Source: JBBRWV01 sp038248985 (GTDB lineage Bacteria > Planctomycetota > Phycisphaerae > WQYP01). From it: a DNA stretch of 22,040 bases. The position numbers and the translations under genes were made by a program. Each line of letters opens with the position of its first letter. The first letter of the stretch is position 1. The stretch is taken from the NCBI GenBank assembly GCA_038248985.1, contig JBBRWV010000058.1:1-22040 (forward strand), given 5' to 3'. Shown one piece after another: positions 6,245-14,336 of this stretch. The notes below the pieces were generated by a model. The model was not told where the DNA came from and did no database searches. It saw only the letters and a program-made list of their open reading frames with translations.

Positions 6245-6804
6245 CGACGACAGCATCGGCAAAGAGGATATCAGTGGGAGAGTTGGGGGATTTGTGCAGG
6301 AAGGGAAAGGCGGCGAATTTGATTGATGTGCGAACGGCGCCGGAGTATTCGCTGGCGCATGCGGAGGGGGCGAGGTATTTTCCGCTGACGGAGTTGGATG
6401 CCAAGAAGACGGCGGCGGGGTTGCAGGCGGGCGAGGCGATTTACGTGCTGTGCAAATCGGGCGGTCGGGCGCGGATGGCGCAGGGGAAGTTCGCGGAGGC
6501 CGGGGTGGAGTGCGTCGTGGTGGAAGGGGGCACTGATGCGTGGATTGCGGCGGGGTTGCCGACGGTGCGGGGACAGGCGAAGGTGTGGACGTTGCAGAGG
6601 CAGGCGATGTTTGGAGCGGGGGTGGTGAATTTGATCGGGGTGGTGCTGGCGCTGATGGTGCACCCGTATTTTATTGGGATCAATGCATTTGCGGCATGTG
6701 GGCTGATGCTGGCGGGCGCTTTTGATTTTTGCATGCTGGGGATTGTGCTTTCGTACATGCCGTGGAATCGGGGGAATGTCGGCGCAGGTTGTGCAATGAA
6801 GTAA
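6241..6804 (+). CDS. Membrane-anchored rhodanese, YgaP-like (rhodanese + DUF2892)
   Basis: Sulfurtransferase carrying a persulfide on its active Cys, tethered to the inner membrane (187 aa). The GTG at 6241 overlaps the ArsR stop (GTGA), with AAAGGA at 6227-6232 upstream, implying translational coupling. Rhodanese domain about residues 10-110: NLIDVRTAPEYSLAHAEGA, then the active loop CKSGGRA with C71, then VVEGGTDAWIAAGLP. Two membrane helices follow (about 122-141 and 147-172), ending in the MPWNR motif typical of YgaP-type DUF2892 proteins. Length and domain order match E. coli YgaP. It probably moves sulfane sulfur at the membrane face between a donor and the next enzyme in the operon (inference). 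Additional cysteines (C19, C91, C153, C164, C184) are of unknown role. Confidence 0.9.
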   Translation: MTTTASAKRISVGELGDLCRKGKAANLIDVRTAPEYSLAHAEGARYFPLTELDAKKTAAGLQAGEAIYVLCKSGGRARMAQGKFAEAGVECVVVEGGTDAWIAAGLPTVRGQAKVWTLQRQAMFGAGVVNLIGVVLALMVHPYFIGINAFAACGLMLAGAFDFCMLGIVLSYMPWNRGNVGAGCAMK

Positions 6805-6853
6805 ATGTGAAGTTTGATTTTTTGGATGGACTTATTTTCAGCAGGAGTTTTTC

Positions 6854-8518
6854 ATGGGTGTTTCACATATCGTAGTTGTTGGCGGAGTGGCGGGCGGGAT
6901 GTCGGCGGCGACGCGGGCGCGGCGGATGAATGAGCATACGCGAATCACGGTGATCGAGCGGGGGGGGTATATTTCGTTTGCGAATTGCGGATTGCCGTAC
7001 CACATCGCGGGGCGGATTGTGCGGGAAGATAAGCTGCTGGTGACGACGGTGGAGCAGGTGCGGGCGCGTTTTGCGATTGATGTGCGCGTGCAGACCGAGG
7101 TGATGCGGATTGATCGGGCGGGCAAGACGGTGGAGGTGCGGGATTTGAAGTCGGGGCAGGTGGAGATGATGGGGTATGACAAGTTGATTTTGGCGACGGG
7201 GGCGAGTGCGATTGTGCCGGGGATGGAGCATGTGCGGGCGGAGAATGTTTTCACGTTGCGGTCAATGGAGGATACGCGGGCGATACAGAAGTATTTGGGC
7301 GAGAAGAAGCCGAAGTCGGCGGTGATCGTGGGGGCGGGATTTATTGGATTGGAGATGGCCGAGGCGTTGCATGATCGGGGTTTGGCGGTGACGGTGGTGG
7401 AGAAGGTGGATCATGTGTTGCCGCCGCTGGATCGGGAGGTGGCGGTGGATGTGGAGCATGAATTGCGGTTGCATCATGTGGAGGTGATCACGGGGACGGG
7501 GCTGGCGGGGTTGGTGGCGGACGAGGCGGGGAGGGTGACGCATGTGGTGCTGGAGGATCAGCGGAAGTTGGCGGCGGAGTTGGTGCTGTTGTCGATCGGT
7601 GTGCGGGCGAATGTCGGCCTGGCGAAGGAGGCGGGATTGACGATTGGGGCGTCGGGGGCGATCGCGGTGGATGGATATCAGCGGACGAGTGATGCGGACA
7701 TTTATGCGGTGGGGGATGTGGCGGAGGTGACGCATGGAGTGACGGGGAGGAACGCGCGGGTGCCGCTGGCGGGGCCGGCGAATAAGCAGGGGCGGTTGGC
7801 TGGGGAACATGCGGCAAGTGGTGAGGCGCGAGGGGCGGATAAGCCGGTGGGGACCGCGGTGGTGCAGGTTTTTTCGGAAACGGCGGGGCTGACGGGGCTG
7901 GGGGAGGATGCGGCGCGGAAGGCGGGGTTTGATGTGGATACGGCGTATGTTTCGGGTGGGCATCATGCGGGGTATTACCCGGGCGCCGAAAGATTGCGCA
8001 TCAAGATTATTTATGATCGGGCGACGGGCAAACTGGTGGGCGGGCAGATTGTGGGGAAGCAGGGCGTGGATAAGCGGATTGACGTGCTGGCGACGGTGTT
8101 GCATTTTGGCGGGACGATCGACGATCTGGCGGCGTTGGATCTGGCATATGCACCGCAGTTTGGGAGCGCGAAGGATTTGCTGCACATGGCGGGGTTTGTG
8201 GCGCAGAACCAGCGGAGCGGGGTTACGGCGGCGGTACGGTATCGGGACGTGAATGGGGCGAGCGTGATCGATGTGCGGACGACGGAGGAGTTTGCACGTG
8301 GGAGCGTGCCGGGGGCGCGGAACATACCGCTGGATGATTTGCGGGGGCGGTTGGGGGAGTTGGAGCGCACGCGGGAATATGCGGTGATGTGCCAAGTTGG
8401 CTTGCGCGGGCATGTAGCGGCGCGGATATTGAGTCAGAACGGAATCATGGTGAAGAATATCAAGGGTGGGTATGCGTTGGCGAAAGAGGAGATGGATGTG
8501 CCCATGGAAAAGGCGTAA
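6854..8518 (+). CDS. CoA-disulfide / CoA-persulfide reductase fused to rhodanese (CoADR-RHD)
   Basis: FAD- and NAD(P)H-dependent disulfide oxidoreductase with a C-terminal rhodanese domain, 554 aa, the normal length of this fused family (Bacillus CoADR-RHD, Shewanella Npsr). It reduces CoA disulfide or CoA persulfide/polysulfide. ATG at 6854 follows CAGGAG by seven bases. FAD site GGVAGGMSAA (10-19). Single active Cys C45 in SFANCGLPYH, the CoADR signature rather than a CxxxxC pair. NAD(P) site VIVGAGFIGLEMAEAL (157-172), second FAD motif DIYAVGDVAEV (282-292), and dimer-interface block YAPQFGSAKD. The rhodanese domain runs from about 465 to 545, with VIDVRTTEEFARGSVPGARN and active C513 in MCQVGLRGH. 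It lies 49 bases after the YgaP-like gene, so all three form one operon. Its last codons lie inside the shared terminator hairpin. Confidence 0.93.
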   Translation: MGVSHIVVVGGVAGGMSAATRARRMNEHTRITVIERGGYISFANCGLPYHIAGRIVREDKLLVTTVEQVRARFAIDVRVQTEVMRIDRAGKTVEVRDLKSGQVEMMGYDKLILATGASAIVPGMEHVRAENVFTLRSMEDTRAIQKYLGEKKPKSAVIVGAGFIGLEMAEALHDRGLAVTVVEKVDHVLPPLDREVAVDVEHELRLHHVEVITGTGLAGLVADEAGRVTHVVLEDQRKLAAELVLLSIGVRANVGLAKEAGLTIGASGAIAVDGYQRTSDADIYAVGDVAEVTHGVTGRNARVPLAGPANKQGRLAGEHAASGEARGADKPVGTAVVQVFSETAGLTGLGEDAARKAGFDVDTAYVSGGHHAGYYPGAERLRIKIIYDRATGKLVGGQIVGKQGVDKRIDVLATVLHFGGTIDDLAALDLAYAPQFGSAKDLLHMAGFVAQNQRSGVTAAVRYRDVNGASVIDVRTTEEFARGSVPGARNIPLDDLRGRLGELERTREYAVMCQVGLRGHVAARILSQNGIMVKNIKGGYALAKEEMDVPMEKA

Positions 8519-8532
8519 GGGGGACTTACGCC
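8512..8532 (-). terminator. Hairpin holding the stop codons of both convergent genes; terminator for ispE
   Basis: GGCGTAAG at 8512-8519 and its exact complement CTTACGCC at 8525-8532, loop of five. The TAA of the CoADR gene (8516-8518) and the TAA of ispE (8526-8528, minus) are the mirror copies within the stem, so both proteins end in Lys-Ala-stop. Read on the minus strand the stem is followed by TTTTCC, a short U tract; on plus it is followed by TTGGAAGG. It should therefore work mainly for ispE. Confidence 0.65.
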
Positions 8533-9494
8533 TTGGAAGGAATTGCACTCGATATCAGAGGAATCAGGGACGCTCGATGAATGCGGACGGGGATGCAGAT
8601 GGCGGTGCTGGGGAGTTGCGAGGTGAGTCGGTTTTGCAATTCAGCAGCGGCGAGACTGGAGGAAGCGAGGGTAAAAAGTGTGGAGCCGCTGCCGGTGAGG
8701 TGAACGGGTTGGGCGATGATGGAGGCGGCATGTTGGCGCAGCTCGGCGAGCCAGGGGGCGATGGCGAAGGCGGGAGGTTCGAGATCGTTGATAAGGAGGG
8801 TGTTGAGTTGTTCGGCGGTGGAAGCGGCGAGGGCGGGCCAAGGGGTGGGGGGGAGATTCTTGTGTTGGTGCCCGGCATCGAAGGCTTGATAAACATCTTT
8901 GGTGGGGAGGCCGCGGTCAGGGAGGATGAGGACGGCGAAGAGCGGATGGGCGGGGAGGAGGGGCGTCATGATTTCGCCGCGGCCGGTGCAGAGGCTGGGC
9001 TGGGCGGGGACGAAGAAGGGGACATCGCTGCCGATGTGCGCGGCGATGGCCTGGAGTTGCGGGTGGGAGAAGTGGAGTTGCCACAGTTCATTAAGGGCGA
9101 CGAGGACGTTGCCGGCGTCGGCGCTGCCGCCACCTATGCCGCCGCCGGAGGGGAGGACTTTGTGGAGCTGGATGGTGCCGGTGGGGGGGATGTTGGCGGC
9201 TTCGGCGAGTTTGAGGGCGGCCCGGCCGACGAGATTTTTTTGCAGATCGGTGGGAACGCCGACACTGCGGCCGGTGATCTGGAGTTGCAGCGGCCCGCCG
9301 GGGAGGAGGGTGAGGGTGTCGTGCCAGGAGATGGGGAGCATCCAAGTTTCGAGATCATGAAAGCCGTCGGGGCGGGCGGGGAAGACGCGCAGGCCGAGGT
9401 TGAGCTTGGCGTGGGCGCGGATGACGAGGCGGCTGTCGTCGTGGCGGGTGATGCGGGCAGGCGTGGGGGAGGTCGACGGTTCGAGGTTGTTCAT
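8526..9494 (-). CDS. ispE: 4-diphosphocytidyl-2-C-methyl-D-erythritol kinase IspE
   Basis: GHMP kinase of the MEP isoprenoid pathway, phosphorylating CDP-ME at the 2-hydroxyl with ATP (322 aa; family 280-320). ATG at 9494-9492 is chosen: AAGGA lies about ten bases upstream and the domain begins soon after. The frame runs 27 codons further without recognisable content. RAHAKLNLGLRV (26-37) holds catalytic K30. LPSGGGIGGGSADAG (115-129) is the ATP-binding glycine loop. GSDVPFF holds catalytic D157. HLTGSGSTLFTL near the C-terminus is the GHMP C-terminal motif. All key residues are present. It stands alone on the minus strand, divergent from the UbiD gene with about 100 bases between, and convergent with the persulfide operon. 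Confidence 0.92.
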   Translation of the reverse strand: MNNLEPSTSPTPARITRHDDSRLVIRAHAKLNLGLRVFPARPDGFHDLETWMLPISWHDTLTLLPGGPLQLQITGRSVGVPTDLQKNLVGRAALKLAEAANIPPTGTIQLHKVLPSGGGIGGGSADAGNVLVALNELWQLHFSHPQLQAIAAHIGSDVPFFVPAQPSLCTGRGEIMTPLLPAHPLFAVLILPDRGLPTKDVYQAFDAGHQHKNLPPTPWPALAASTAEQLNTLLINDLEPPAFAIAPWLAELRQHAASIIAQPVHLTGSGSTLFTLASSSLAAAELQNRLTSQLPSTAICIPVRIHRASLIPLISSAIPSKA

Positions 9495-9531
9495 GAGGGA
9501 CGGTTCCTTGAGTGGGAGGAGCAAATACGCG

Positions 9532-9560
9532 TTGTCAGAGTTTGCGGGCGGGTCTATTAT
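9532..9560 (+). promoter_or_regulatory. Promoter of the UbiD-family gene
   Basis: TTGTCA at 9532-9537 (5/6), a 17-base spacer, and TATTAT at 9555-9560 (5/6). Transcription would start near 9567, 28 bases before the ATG at 9595. It lies in the short divergent spacer shared with ispE. Confidence 0.7.
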
Positions 9561-9594
9561 GCACGGTTGAACCAAACAAAAAAGAGAGAATGAA

Positions 9595-11142
9595 ATGCCT
9601 TATGAAAATTTGCAGGAATTCCTTCGCGCGTTGGATGCGGCCGGCGAACTGCGGCGGGTGGAAGCGGAGGTGGATCCGGTATTGGAGATTGCGGAGATAA
9701 CCGATCGGGTATCGAAGGCGGCGGATCGGGAGGGAAATTATCCGGGCGCGGGCGCGGGGGATAATCGGAGCGGGGCACCGTTTTCGGGCAAGGCTCCGCA
9801 GCATGGAACGGGCGCGGTGAACCAGGCGTTGCTGTTCAACAAAGTAAAGGGATCGGAACTGCCGCTGGCGATTAATACATTTGGCTCGTACAAGCGTATG
9901 CACATGGCGCTGGGGTGTGAGAATTTTGATGAGCTGGCGGGCAAGATTGCGGAACTGACGAAGCCGGAAATGCCGGCGGGGATAATGAACAAGATCAAGA
10001 AGGGGATCGATTTTCTAAAGATCGGCTCGTATGTGCCGAAGGTGCGTTCGAGCGGAGCTGGGGCGTTGTGCCAGGAGGTGGTGCATACGGAGGGCGCGGA
10101 CCTGACGAAACTGCCGTTGATTCAGTGCTGGCCGGAGGATGGGGGGAAATACATTACGTTCGGGCAGATTGTGACGCGGCATCCGGAGACCCACGCGCGT
10201 AATATCGGGATGTATCGTGTGCAGTTGTTTGGGCCGAAGATGACGGCGATGCACTGGCATCCGCATCATGATGGAGCGCGGCATTTCCGGGCGTATGCGA
10301 AGCGGGGCGAGAAATGTCCGCTGGCGATTACGCTGGGTGGAGAGAGCGTCTTGCCCTATGCGGCGACGGCACCGCTGCCGCCGGGGATTGATGAACATAT
10401 GTTTGCCGGGTTCCTGCAGGGTCGGGGTTTGGATCTTGTGCCTTGCAAGACGATACCGCTGGAAGTGTCGGCGAACTGCGAGATCGTGATTGAGGGGTAT
10501 GTGGATCCGAAGCAGACGATTTTGGAAGGGCCATTTGGGGATCACACGGGATTTTATTCACTGGCGGGGCAGTTTCCGATTTTTCATGTGACGGCGATTA
10601 CGCATCGGAGAAATCCGATCTATCCGACGACGATCGTGGGGAAGCCGCCGCAGGAAGACTACTATTTGGGGAAGGCGACGGAGCGGTTGTTTTTGCCGTT
10701 GTTGAAGATTTTGGTGCCGGACATTGTGGATTACGATTTGCCGATGTTCGGGGTGTTTCACTCGTGCGCGTTCATCAAAATTAAGAAGGAATATCCTTAT
10801 CATGCGCGGAAGGTGATGTCGGCGATCTGGGGTGCCGGGCAGATGGCGTGGACGAAGATGATTGTGATTGTGGATGAGGATGTGGATGTTCACAGCGTCG
10901 ATGACGTGATGTTTCATGTGGCGGCGAATGTGGACCCGAAGAGAGACATTGCGCTGGTGGATGGGCCGCTGGATATTCTGGATCATGCCGCGCCGTATGA
11001 GGGGGCGGGGAGTAAGATGGGGATTGACGCGACGAAGAAATGGCCGGGCGAGGGCGTGGTGCGTGACTGGCCGAACGAGATTGCGATGGACGAGCAGACG
11101 GTGGAGCGGGTGACGAAGCGGTGGCGGGAATACGGATTCTGA
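9595..11142 (+). CDS. UbiD-family prenylated-FMN decarboxylase
   Basis: Decarboxylase of the UbiD superfamily (515 aa), which uses prenylated FMN made by a UbiX partner to act on aromatic or alpha,beta-unsaturated acids. ATG at 9595; the ribosome site is weak (AGAGA). N-terminal block YENLQEFLRALDAAGELRRV, then LLFNKVKGSELPLAINTFGSYKRM, GMYRVQLFGPKMTAMHWHPHHDGARHF, LDLVPCKTIPLEVSANCEIVIEG, and EGPFGDHTGFYS with E311, one of the acidic residues at the cofactor site. The C-terminal part carries DLPMFGVFHSCAFIKIKKEYP. Members make ubiquinone (UbiD) or menaquinone (futalosine route), or act in aromatic catabolism; sequence alone does not separate these. In a planctomycete-like organism the menaquinone role would be the first guess (inference). 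No ubiX or menaquinone gene is nearby. Confidence 0.88.
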   Translation: MPYENLQEFLRALDAAGELRRVEAEVDPVLEIAEITDRVSKAADREGNYPGAGAGDNRSGAPFSGKAPQHGTGAVNQALLFNKVKGSELPLAINTFGSYKRMHMALGCENFDELAGKIAELTKPEMPAGIMNKIKKGIDFLKIGSYVPKVRSSGAGALCQEVVHTEGADLTKLPLIQCWPEDGGKYITFGQIVTRHPETHARNIGMYRVQLFGPKMTAMHWHPHHDGARHFRAYAKRGEKCPLAITLGGESVLPYAATAPLPPGIDEHMFAGFLQGRGLDLVPCKTIPLEVSANCEIVIEGYVDPKQTILEGPFGDHTGFYSLAGQFPIFHVTAITHRRNPIYPTTIVGKPPQEDYYLGKATERLFLPLLKILVPDIVDYDLPMFGVFHSCAFIKIKKEYPYHARKVMSAIWGAGQMAWTKMIVIVDEDVDVHSVDDVMFHVAANVDPKRDIALVDGPLDILDHAAPYEGAGSKMGIDATKKWPGEGVVRDWPNEIAMDEQTVERVTKRWREYGF

Positions 11143-11147
11143 GGGCG

Positions 11148-11175
11148 CGCCGTCAAAGCAGTTGTCAGGACGGCG
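11148..11175 (+). terminator. Hairpin between the convergent UbiD and glycosyltransferase genes
   Basis: CGCCGTC at 11148-11154 pairs exactly with GACGGCG at 11169-11175 around a 14-base loop, six bases after the UbiD stop. There is no good T tract on either side (CTTTCTT follows after 11 bases), so this is only a candidate terminator. Confidence 0.35.
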
Positions 11176-11190
11176 AACGTGCGGCCTTTC

Positions 11191-12969
11191 TTATGAGGCA
11201 CCGCCCTTACCCGCCAATGCGTGATCCATGCCGGGGATTACGTAATTCTTCGCCACGGCATCCCAGGACATATTTTCGCCAAGCTTGCCGCCGGTTTCGA
11301 TAAGGGTGGCAAAGTCTTTATGGGTGCGGGGCAGGCGGGTGTAGAGTTCCGCGGCGATTTGAGCGGCGGTGGTGACCTCGATTTCTTCGCGGGTGGTGCG
11401 GGACATCTTCAAAAGCATTTCAATGGATTGTTTCTGAATGGCCGGCGGTAGCTGGGTGTAGTCGACAGACATGAAGTTAGGAAGTTTCTTGCCACCTGCG
11501 GCTTTGTCGACGAAGCCGGCGCAGCCACACAGGGAAGTGTAGATGCAGATGCCGCCAAAGGAGATCGGTTCAACCTGGGCGATGCCGAAGGGTTCGTAAA
11601 TGGATTGGCCGAACTCGGCATCGGAGCCTTTGCGGATGTCGAGGAAATCCATGTCGGCGGGGATGCGATTGCCGCAGGCGGATGGGTTGAAGCCGAACTG
11701 GTTGATGTAGACGATTTTGCAGTGGCGGGCACGGGCATTCCAGGCCTGGACACCGACGTAGAAGGTGGCTTCGCCGCCGGAGAGATCGGGCCAGCCTTCG
11801 CGATGGGCGATGGGCCATTGGTATTTTTTCTCCATGGAGAGGATGTCCGGTCGGGGGCGGACGGAGGTCTCGGTGCTGAGAATAAACACGACGGCGGATT
11901 CGTTCTTTTTAGCCAGATGTTTTTCCAACTGCTCGACGACGGCGATATCGCGCCAGAGCCCTTTGCTGGGCACCAGGCGGGTGACGTGCGTCAGGAGAAA
12001 ATCAGGACGGTAGCCGAGAAGGTTCTGGCAATAGGTCTGAAGTTTGGCGCGCGAATGAAGTTTTTCTTCGAGGGTGAGGGTGCGGGAGGGGACGCCGTTG
12101 TAGGCGAGATCGATGTGGACATTGGCGAATTCCTGACGCAGGAAGCGGAGCTCTTTGACGACGTAATCGCCGACGGCAAAAATGTTGTCGCAGAAGCGTG
12201 AGGAACCGACGAGGGGGTGTTTGTAGAAGTCATTCTGGCTGCCGAAGACTTCATCGACATACTTGTTTTGGGCGGCGGCTTTTTCGAGGACGTTGTAGAA
12301 CATGGTGTCGTGGCCTTCGTGATGTTCGACGATGCGGCGCATGGTGGCGACTTCGTGGGCGTAGAAGATGGAGCGGAACTGGCCGGGGTAACGGGAGCGG
12401 GCGCTAAGCACCGTGGGCATGCCCATGTATTCGTGGGCGAAGATGATGGGCGGCGAGCCGGGGTCGGCCTTTTCGCAGGCGCCGATGACACGAAGGGCTT
12501 CGAGGCCAGGGTCGGCGATGCGGCAGTATTGTTCGTAATCCCAGACGTGGTGGTAGGGTTCTGATTCGATGCCGTAGTCTTTGAAGAGGATGAATTTCAG
12601 GGTGCCGATTTTGTCGGCATGATAATGATGGACATCGACGAGGAGGACTTCAGGATAGGTGGTGACACCGGTGAGGGGGTCGTGAAACTTTTTGGTGCCA
12701 TAGACCAATTTGACGCCGTAGTCATATTCGATGCGGTCGAACTGCTCGGCGAAGGGCGTGTTGCGGATGTGATCGATGCCGGAGTAGAGGACGGTGCCGC
12801 CGGGCAGACGTGATTCGGGCGGGCCGGCGGTGAAGAAGAGCGGGCCGAGGAAGATGTCGCGTTTGACGGCAGCGCGATAGGCCTTGGCGGTGACTAGGCC
12901 GTGGAGGACGGCGCCGATGCCACCGATTTTTTGGACCGCTTCGTGGGTGACGTGGATAACGGTTTTCAT
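11191..12969 (-). CDS. Glycogen/starch synthase-like glycosyltransferase (GT-B fold)
   Basis: A 592-residue GT-B enzyme related to bacterial and eukaryotic glycogen synthases; substrate not proven. ATG at 12969-12967 has GGAGG four bases upstream. VQKIGGIGAVLHGL (12-25) resembles the K-x-G-G-(L/I) nucleotide-sugar loop at the N-terminus of glycogen synthases. IFAHEYMGMPTVL and FYAHEVATMRRIV carry the two His-Glu pairs usual in this group. LTHVTRLVPSKGLWRD opens the C-terminal Rossmann domain. YEPFGIAQVEPISFGG contains the retaining-GT E-x7-E pair (E459, E467). It is about 100 residues longer than E. coli GlgA, which brings it nearer to the longer eukaryotic-like synthases. An alternative is a trehalose or other alpha-glucan transferase. 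It is a single gene on minus, with 170 bases without a gene upstream. Confidence 0.78.
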   Translation of the reverse strand: MKTVIHVTHEAVQKIGGIGAVLHGLVTAKAYRAAVKRDIFLGPLFFTAGPPESRLPGGTVLYSGIDHIRNTPFAEQFDRIEYDYGVKLVYGTKKFHDPLTGVTTYPEVLLVDVHHYHADKIGTLKFILFKDYGIESEPYHHVWDYEQYCRIADPGLEALRVIGACEKADPGSPPIIFAHEYMGMPTVLSARSRYPGQFRSIFYAHEVATMRRIVEHHEGHDTMFYNVLEKAAAQNKYVDEVFGSQNDFYKHPLVGSSRFCDNIFAVGDYVVKELRFLRQEFANVHIDLAYNGVPSRTLTLEEKLHSRAKLQTYCQNLLGYRPDFLLTHVTRLVPSKGLWRDIAVVEQLEKHLAKKNESAVVFILSTETSVRPRPDILSMEKKYQWPIAHREGWPDLSGGEATFYVGVQAWNARARHCKIVYINQFGFNPSACGNRIPADMDFLDIRKGSDAEFGQSIYEPFGIAQVEPISFGGICIYTSLCGCAGFVDKAAGGKKLPNFMSVDYTQLPPAIQKQSIEMLLKMSRTTREEIEVTTAAQIAAELYTRLPRTHKDFATLIETGGKLGENMSWDAVAKNYVIPGMDHALAGKGGAS

Positions 12970-13138
12970 GGAGCCTCCGCGAAATGATGGGGGGATGAAA
13001 AATGGTGAACCGGAATGGTATGGGGATTTGAGGAGACTGTCACGGAGGGGACAGGGAGATTGAGAACTTTTCGGCAGAAAAGATCGTGCAAAGGCGGGGT
13101 GGTGCGGAGCGGATTCAGCAGGAATTGCGGCGGCTTAT

Positions 13139-14309
13139 CTACAACTTTGCAGGTTGGGTGCGGAGATGAATATCTGCAAACGCCAGAAAGTTATTCCAGT
13201 CAGAGAGAGTCAGGCCGTGGCGGCCGGGGCGCAAATGATAGCCAGTGCGAGTGTGATGAAAGGAAGAGTTAACGACAGGGAATTCGGTGTTTAGGAGGAT
13301 CTCGTGTTGGTGCAGTTTCCAGGCGGATTGCGCATGGAGGAGTGAGGCATATTCAGCCGGGGGACACGCCCAGGCGTCGTCGGCGGCGCTGGCGACATAG
13401 AGGAGCCGCGGGGCGATGAGGGCCAGAAGCATGTGTTGATCCAGTGGCAGGGCCTGTTCGTGGTTGTTGAACGCTTTGTAATTGGCGCAGAACCAGTGCG
13501 GGAAGCAGGTGTTGATATGCTGGACGGTTTCGGCCGGGAGGCCAACCTTGCCGCGGGCGAGGGCCGCGCCGGTACTGCCGGAGTTGTTGGCGATCACCAG
13601 GGCGAAGCGCTCATCCTGGGCACCGGCCCAAAGAGCGGTCTTGCCCGCGCGCGAGTGGCCGATGAGGGCGATCTGCGACAAGTGGATGTGCGGATCAGTT
13701 TGTAGGTAGTCGGCGGCGCGGCTGGCGGCCCACGCCCAGGCGGCGATGGTGCCCCCGGGCGTCAGAAGCGCGGGGGGAATCGGGCGCGAGCGGCGGGTCG
13801 AATAGCGCATGGACGCTGGTGCGGAAATCATGCTGAGGAATCCTGTCGCCGGAGGGATTGAGGTTGGGCGAGAGGTCATCGACCTGAAAAGCGGCGGTGG
13901 CGTAGCCGCGTGCGATGAGTGTTTCGGCAGGCCAGACATCGCTCTGAATTTGGCGGGTGGGGTCGATGCGTTTGCGATCGCCGATGTTGAGATAAAGGAA
14001 GACGGGCGCGGGCCCGGAGCCAGCACTCGCCGAGGTGGGGATGAAAAGAACCAGCGGGAATGACCATTTTCCGTGCGGGCCCGTGAAGGCGATGGTGATT
14101 TGCTTGCGCAGAGCCTGGCCGTCCATCGCGGGCGATTCGTCGGTAACGGTGAACGTGAGGTTAGGCGGGCGGTCGATGGGGTTGCGGCCGAAGACATAGT
14201 GGCGGAAAAGTTCGAGGAGTTCGGGGCGGCGGAGAGTGCGCCACGCTTCGGGCGTGAGAATGGGAGTGCCGCTGGTGGACGTCATGAGAGGAGGAAGTTC
14301 GAGCGGCAT
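13139..14309 (-). pseudogene. CE15-like (glucuronoyl/acetylxylan) esterase gene with a single-base frameshift
   Basis: Alpha/beta-hydrolase resembling bacterial CE15 glucuronoyl esterases and annotated acetylxylan esterases. The 5' half, from ATG 14309 (AAGGA five bases upstream; another ATG at 14315), reads RRPELLELFRHYVFGRNP, VFLYLNIGDRKR and HDFRTSVHALF. The 3' half, in the next frame, reads GTIAAWAWAASRAADYL, nucleophile loop GHSRAGKTALWAGA (Ser about 219 in the repaired protein), NTCFPHWFCANYKAFNN, LIAPRLLYVASAADD and the His region GRHGLTLSDWNNFLAFAD. The halves join in one 389-residue protein if one G is removed from the six-G run at 13772-13777. Either the gene is recently broken by slippage or the base is a sequencing error; all catalytic parts are intact. 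No signal peptide is evident. It starts 27 bases after the cysA stop on the same strand. Confidence 0.75.
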
Positions 14310-14336
14310 AGCCATCCTTGAATAAGAGAGTTGCGG

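Noticed and set aside
8466..9593. 375-codon open frame on + opposite ispE
   Set aside because: Low-complexity Gly/Glu-rich product; ispE on the other strand has all GHMP kinase motifs.
13695..14197. Programmed frameshift in the esterase
   Set aside because: No slippery heptamer with downstream structure was evident; a simple length change in a G run is the plainer explanation.
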